Positions 7,623 to 9,121 of a stretch of 9,121 nucleotides of DNA are shown piece after piece. Source of the DNA: an uncultured Campylobacter sp. Lineage in GTDB: Bacteria; Campylobacterota; Campylobacteria; Campylobacterales; Campylobacteraceae. A program made the translations under genes and the position numbers. The first letter of the stretch is position 1; each line of letters opens with the position of its first letter. The stretch lies in contig NZ_CALHHT010000187.1 of NCBI RefSeq assembly GCF_938031315.1, positions 1 to 9,121 on the forward strand, in the 5' to 3' direction. The notes under the pieces are model-generated. The model had not been told where the DNA came from. It did not search any database and was given only the letters and a program-made list of their open reading frames with translations.

Positions 7623-9121
7623 ATGTCTAAAAGTATTAGAAAATCAAAAAAATCTCCGGAAGAAATAAAAAAGGCAAGATTATCTAGAAATTTTAGAAAT
7701 GGTATAAAGAATACTTTTATTATGGCGGGTTTTAAATATTTAAACACTCAAAATAAACACTTTAAAATAGGGCATAGAACCGTAGAATTAGATTTTATAT
7801 TTATTTATGAGAATATAATTTTGATTTGTGAGGATACTGTAACAAAAACAGACAATATTAAAGATCATGTTAGAAAAAAGCATGAACGATTTGTAGAAAT
7901 AAATAAAAATTTAACAAACTTTTACCAATGGTTATATGATAATTTTCAAGATTCATTTATTAAACAATATTCATTAGATAGATATAAAATCAAGTTTTTA
8001 TATTTTTCCCAAGAAAAACTTGATTTTAGCGATGATGATTATAAATTATACCCATTGATAAAATTCGTTGACCATAATGCTTTAATGTATTTATCTAAAA
8101 TGTCAAAATGTATAAAAAAGTCGGCCAGGTATGAAATTTTTAGGTTCTTGGGGCTAAATGATGATGATATAGGTATTATTACTGCAGAAAGCAGTCCGAA
8201 AGAGATAAAAACTACGATAATTACTCCTAAATCTTTTACTGGCATTAAAGATAATGTAAGAATAGTGTCTTTCATGATATCTGCAGAAACATTAATAAAA
8301 AACTCTTATGTCTTAAGAAAAGATAACTGGGAAGATTCTTCTTTGCTTTATCAACGTCTAATTCAGGATAAAAGAATTAACAGTATAAGAAAATTTTTAG
8401 TAACAAATAAAGAAGCTTTTTATAATAATATTATTGTAGCTTTGCCTGAAGATATTTCTTTCAAAAAAGATAATATACCTATTAATATTGATGAAATCAA
8501 TAAGCATGACGTATGCACTATGCTTATCCCAAATTGTATGAATAGTATATGTATTATTGATGGACAACATCGTATTTATGCTCATTATGAAGGTTTAGAA
8601 ACAGATAGTGATGAGCCTAAAATATCACAGTTAAGAAAAGAGTTACACTTATTAGTTACGGGTCTTATTTTTCCAAAAGGTATGTCGGATACTAAAAAAA
8701 TAAAGATACAGAGTGAAATATTTTTAGATATTAATTCCAATGCTAAACCGGTATCTCAAGATGTATTATTACATATTCAAATGGTTAAAGATCCTATTTC
8801 AGATTTTGGTTTATCTAGGTCAATCATTGATCTCCTAAATAAAAAGAGTATTTTTCTAAATAAATTTGAAATGTCATTATTGGATGAAAACAAAATTAAA
8901 ATTGCATCAATAATCAAATTTGCGTTGCGTTATTTAATAACTTTAGATCCCAAAGATGGTAGAAAAAATCTATTCTTTCACTGGGATGGCGATAAAGAGG
9001 CACTAAAAAAAATGGATGATGCATCCTTGAATAAATATAAGGAATTTTGCGTAGAAAAAATTTCAATATATTTTAAGGCAATAAAGAAGCATTTCAAGAG
9101 CGAATGGCATGATCCTCAATC
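7623..9121 (+). CDS. DGQHR-domain protein with PD-(D/E)XK-like N-terminal domain, 3' end outside window
   Basis: 499 codons are visible and the frame is open at the right edge. ATG 7623 follows the methyltransferase stop directly and has AAGGA ten bases upstream, so the two genes are almost certainly co-transcribed and coupled. The DGQHR motif (313-317, within CIIDGQHRIYAHYEG) and the later FLDINSNAKPVSQDVL segment (367-382) mark the DndB/DGQHR family. The family includes DndB of the phosphorothioate DNA-modification system, a DNA-binding regulator, and is distantly ParB-like. Residues ~15-130 look like a separate domain: a helix, a strand with Glu55 and Asp57 (VELDFIFIY), a strand ending in Glu70 (IILICEDT), then a long helix and a further strand. 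This is the topology of a PD-(D/E)XK nuclease core, but Thr72 stands where lysine is usual. Whether it cuts DNA, binds it or regulates the neighbour is not known. The N-terminal ~20 residues are strongly basic. The gene is very AT-rich. Confidence 0.85.
   Translation, partial: MSKSIRKSKKSPEEIKKARLSRNFRNGIKNTFIMAGFKYLNTQNKHFKIGHRTVELDFIFIYENIILICEDTVTKTDNIKDHVRKKHERFVEINKNLTNFYQWLYDNFQDSFIKQYSLDRYKIKFLYFSQEKLDFSDDDYKLYPLIKFVDHNALMYLSKMSKCIKKSARYEIFRFLGLNDDDIGIITAESSPKEIKTTIITPKSFTGIKDNVRIVSFMISAETLIKNSYVLRKDNWEDSSLLYQRLIQDKRINSIRKFLVTNKEAFYNNIIVALPEDISFKKDNIPINIDEINKHDVCTMLIPNCMNSICIIDGQHRIYAHYEGLETDSDEPKISQLRKELHLLVTGLIFPKGMSDTKKIKIQSEIFLDINSNAKPVSQDVLLHIQMVKDPISDFGLSRSIIDLLNKKSIFLNKFEMSLLDENKIKIASIIKFALRYLITLDPKDGRKNLFFHWDGDKEALKKMDDASLNKYKEFCVEKISIYFKAIKKHFKSEWHDPQ
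7985..8028 (+). repeat. perfect 15-base inverted repeat in DGQHR gene
   Basis: Left arm TAAAATCAAGTTTTT (7985-7999) and right arm AAAAACTTGATTTTA (8014-8028) are exact reverse complements around a 14-base loop. It lies in frame within the DGQHR gene, at residues ~122-136, near the end of the nuclease-like domain. The arms are AT-rich, which raises the chance of coincidence, but 15 uninterrupted pairs over 44 bases is long even for this composition. Confidence 0.65.

Noticed and set aside
7731..7744. 14-base palindrome TTTAAATATTTAAA
   Set aside because: Made only of A and T in a very AT-rich gene; too likely by chance to be called an operator.
8500..8527. Eight-base inverted repeat ATAAGCAT / ATGCTTAT
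   Set aside because: Short arms and a 12-base loop in AT-rich coding DNA just before the DGQHR motif; expected by chance.
9005..9012. Run of eight A, plus seven-A runs elsewhere in the DGQHR gene, as phase-variation tracts
   Set aside because: Campylobacter phase variation usually uses longer G/C tracts; A runs of this length are ordinary in AT-rich coding DNA and the frame is intact.

Overview
The window looks like the chromosome of a Campylobacter, probably one of the higher-GC oral-type species. Three things suggest this. The gene order uvrC / small conserved gene / guaA is, as I recall it, the order in C. jejuni. The coding style is rich in AAA-ATT-TTA type strings. The promoter and ribosome sites (TATACT with T-rich upstream DNA, AAAGGA) are epsilonproteobacterial in style. 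The species call is inference.

Positions 1-6683 are ordinary, fairly GC-balanced core sequence (28 of 60 bases are G/C in 3961-4020 and 32 of 60 in 6421-6480, counted by hand). On the minus strand, reading right to left, lie a small DUF721/DciA-like gene (4925-4458), uvrC (4477-2675, TTG start, overlapping it) and, after a 165-base gap, a large membrane histidine kinase. The kinase has a NIT-type sensor and a degenerate receiver domain (2509 to beyond the left edge). On the plus strand lie a small lipoprotein gene (4896-5093), whose 5' end overlaps the DUF721 gene head to head, and guaA (5148-6683) with its own promoter.

At the guaA stop codon the composition changes abruptly: two sampled 60-base stretches downstream (6841-6900 and 8401-8460) have only 13 G/C each. 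This AT-rich block runs to the right edge and holds a tight two-gene plus-strand cassette. The first gene is a beta-class amino DNA methyltransferase (6705-7622). The second is a large DGQHR-domain protein (7623 to beyond the right edge) whose first ~130 residues resemble a PD-(D/E)XK nuclease core. The second start codon follows the first stop directly (TAA ATG). The 3' end of guaA is a known integration target for genomic islands, so the cassette is best read as the left end of an acquired DNA-modification or defence island.

The most unusual local signals are two long perfect inverted repeats inside the cassette's coding sequence. One has 14-base arms followed by a T-run at the start of the methyltransferase gene and could act as an attenuator. 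The other has 15-base arms inside the DGQHR gene. No RNA genes, CRISPR arrays, insertion sequences or integrase are visible in the window.
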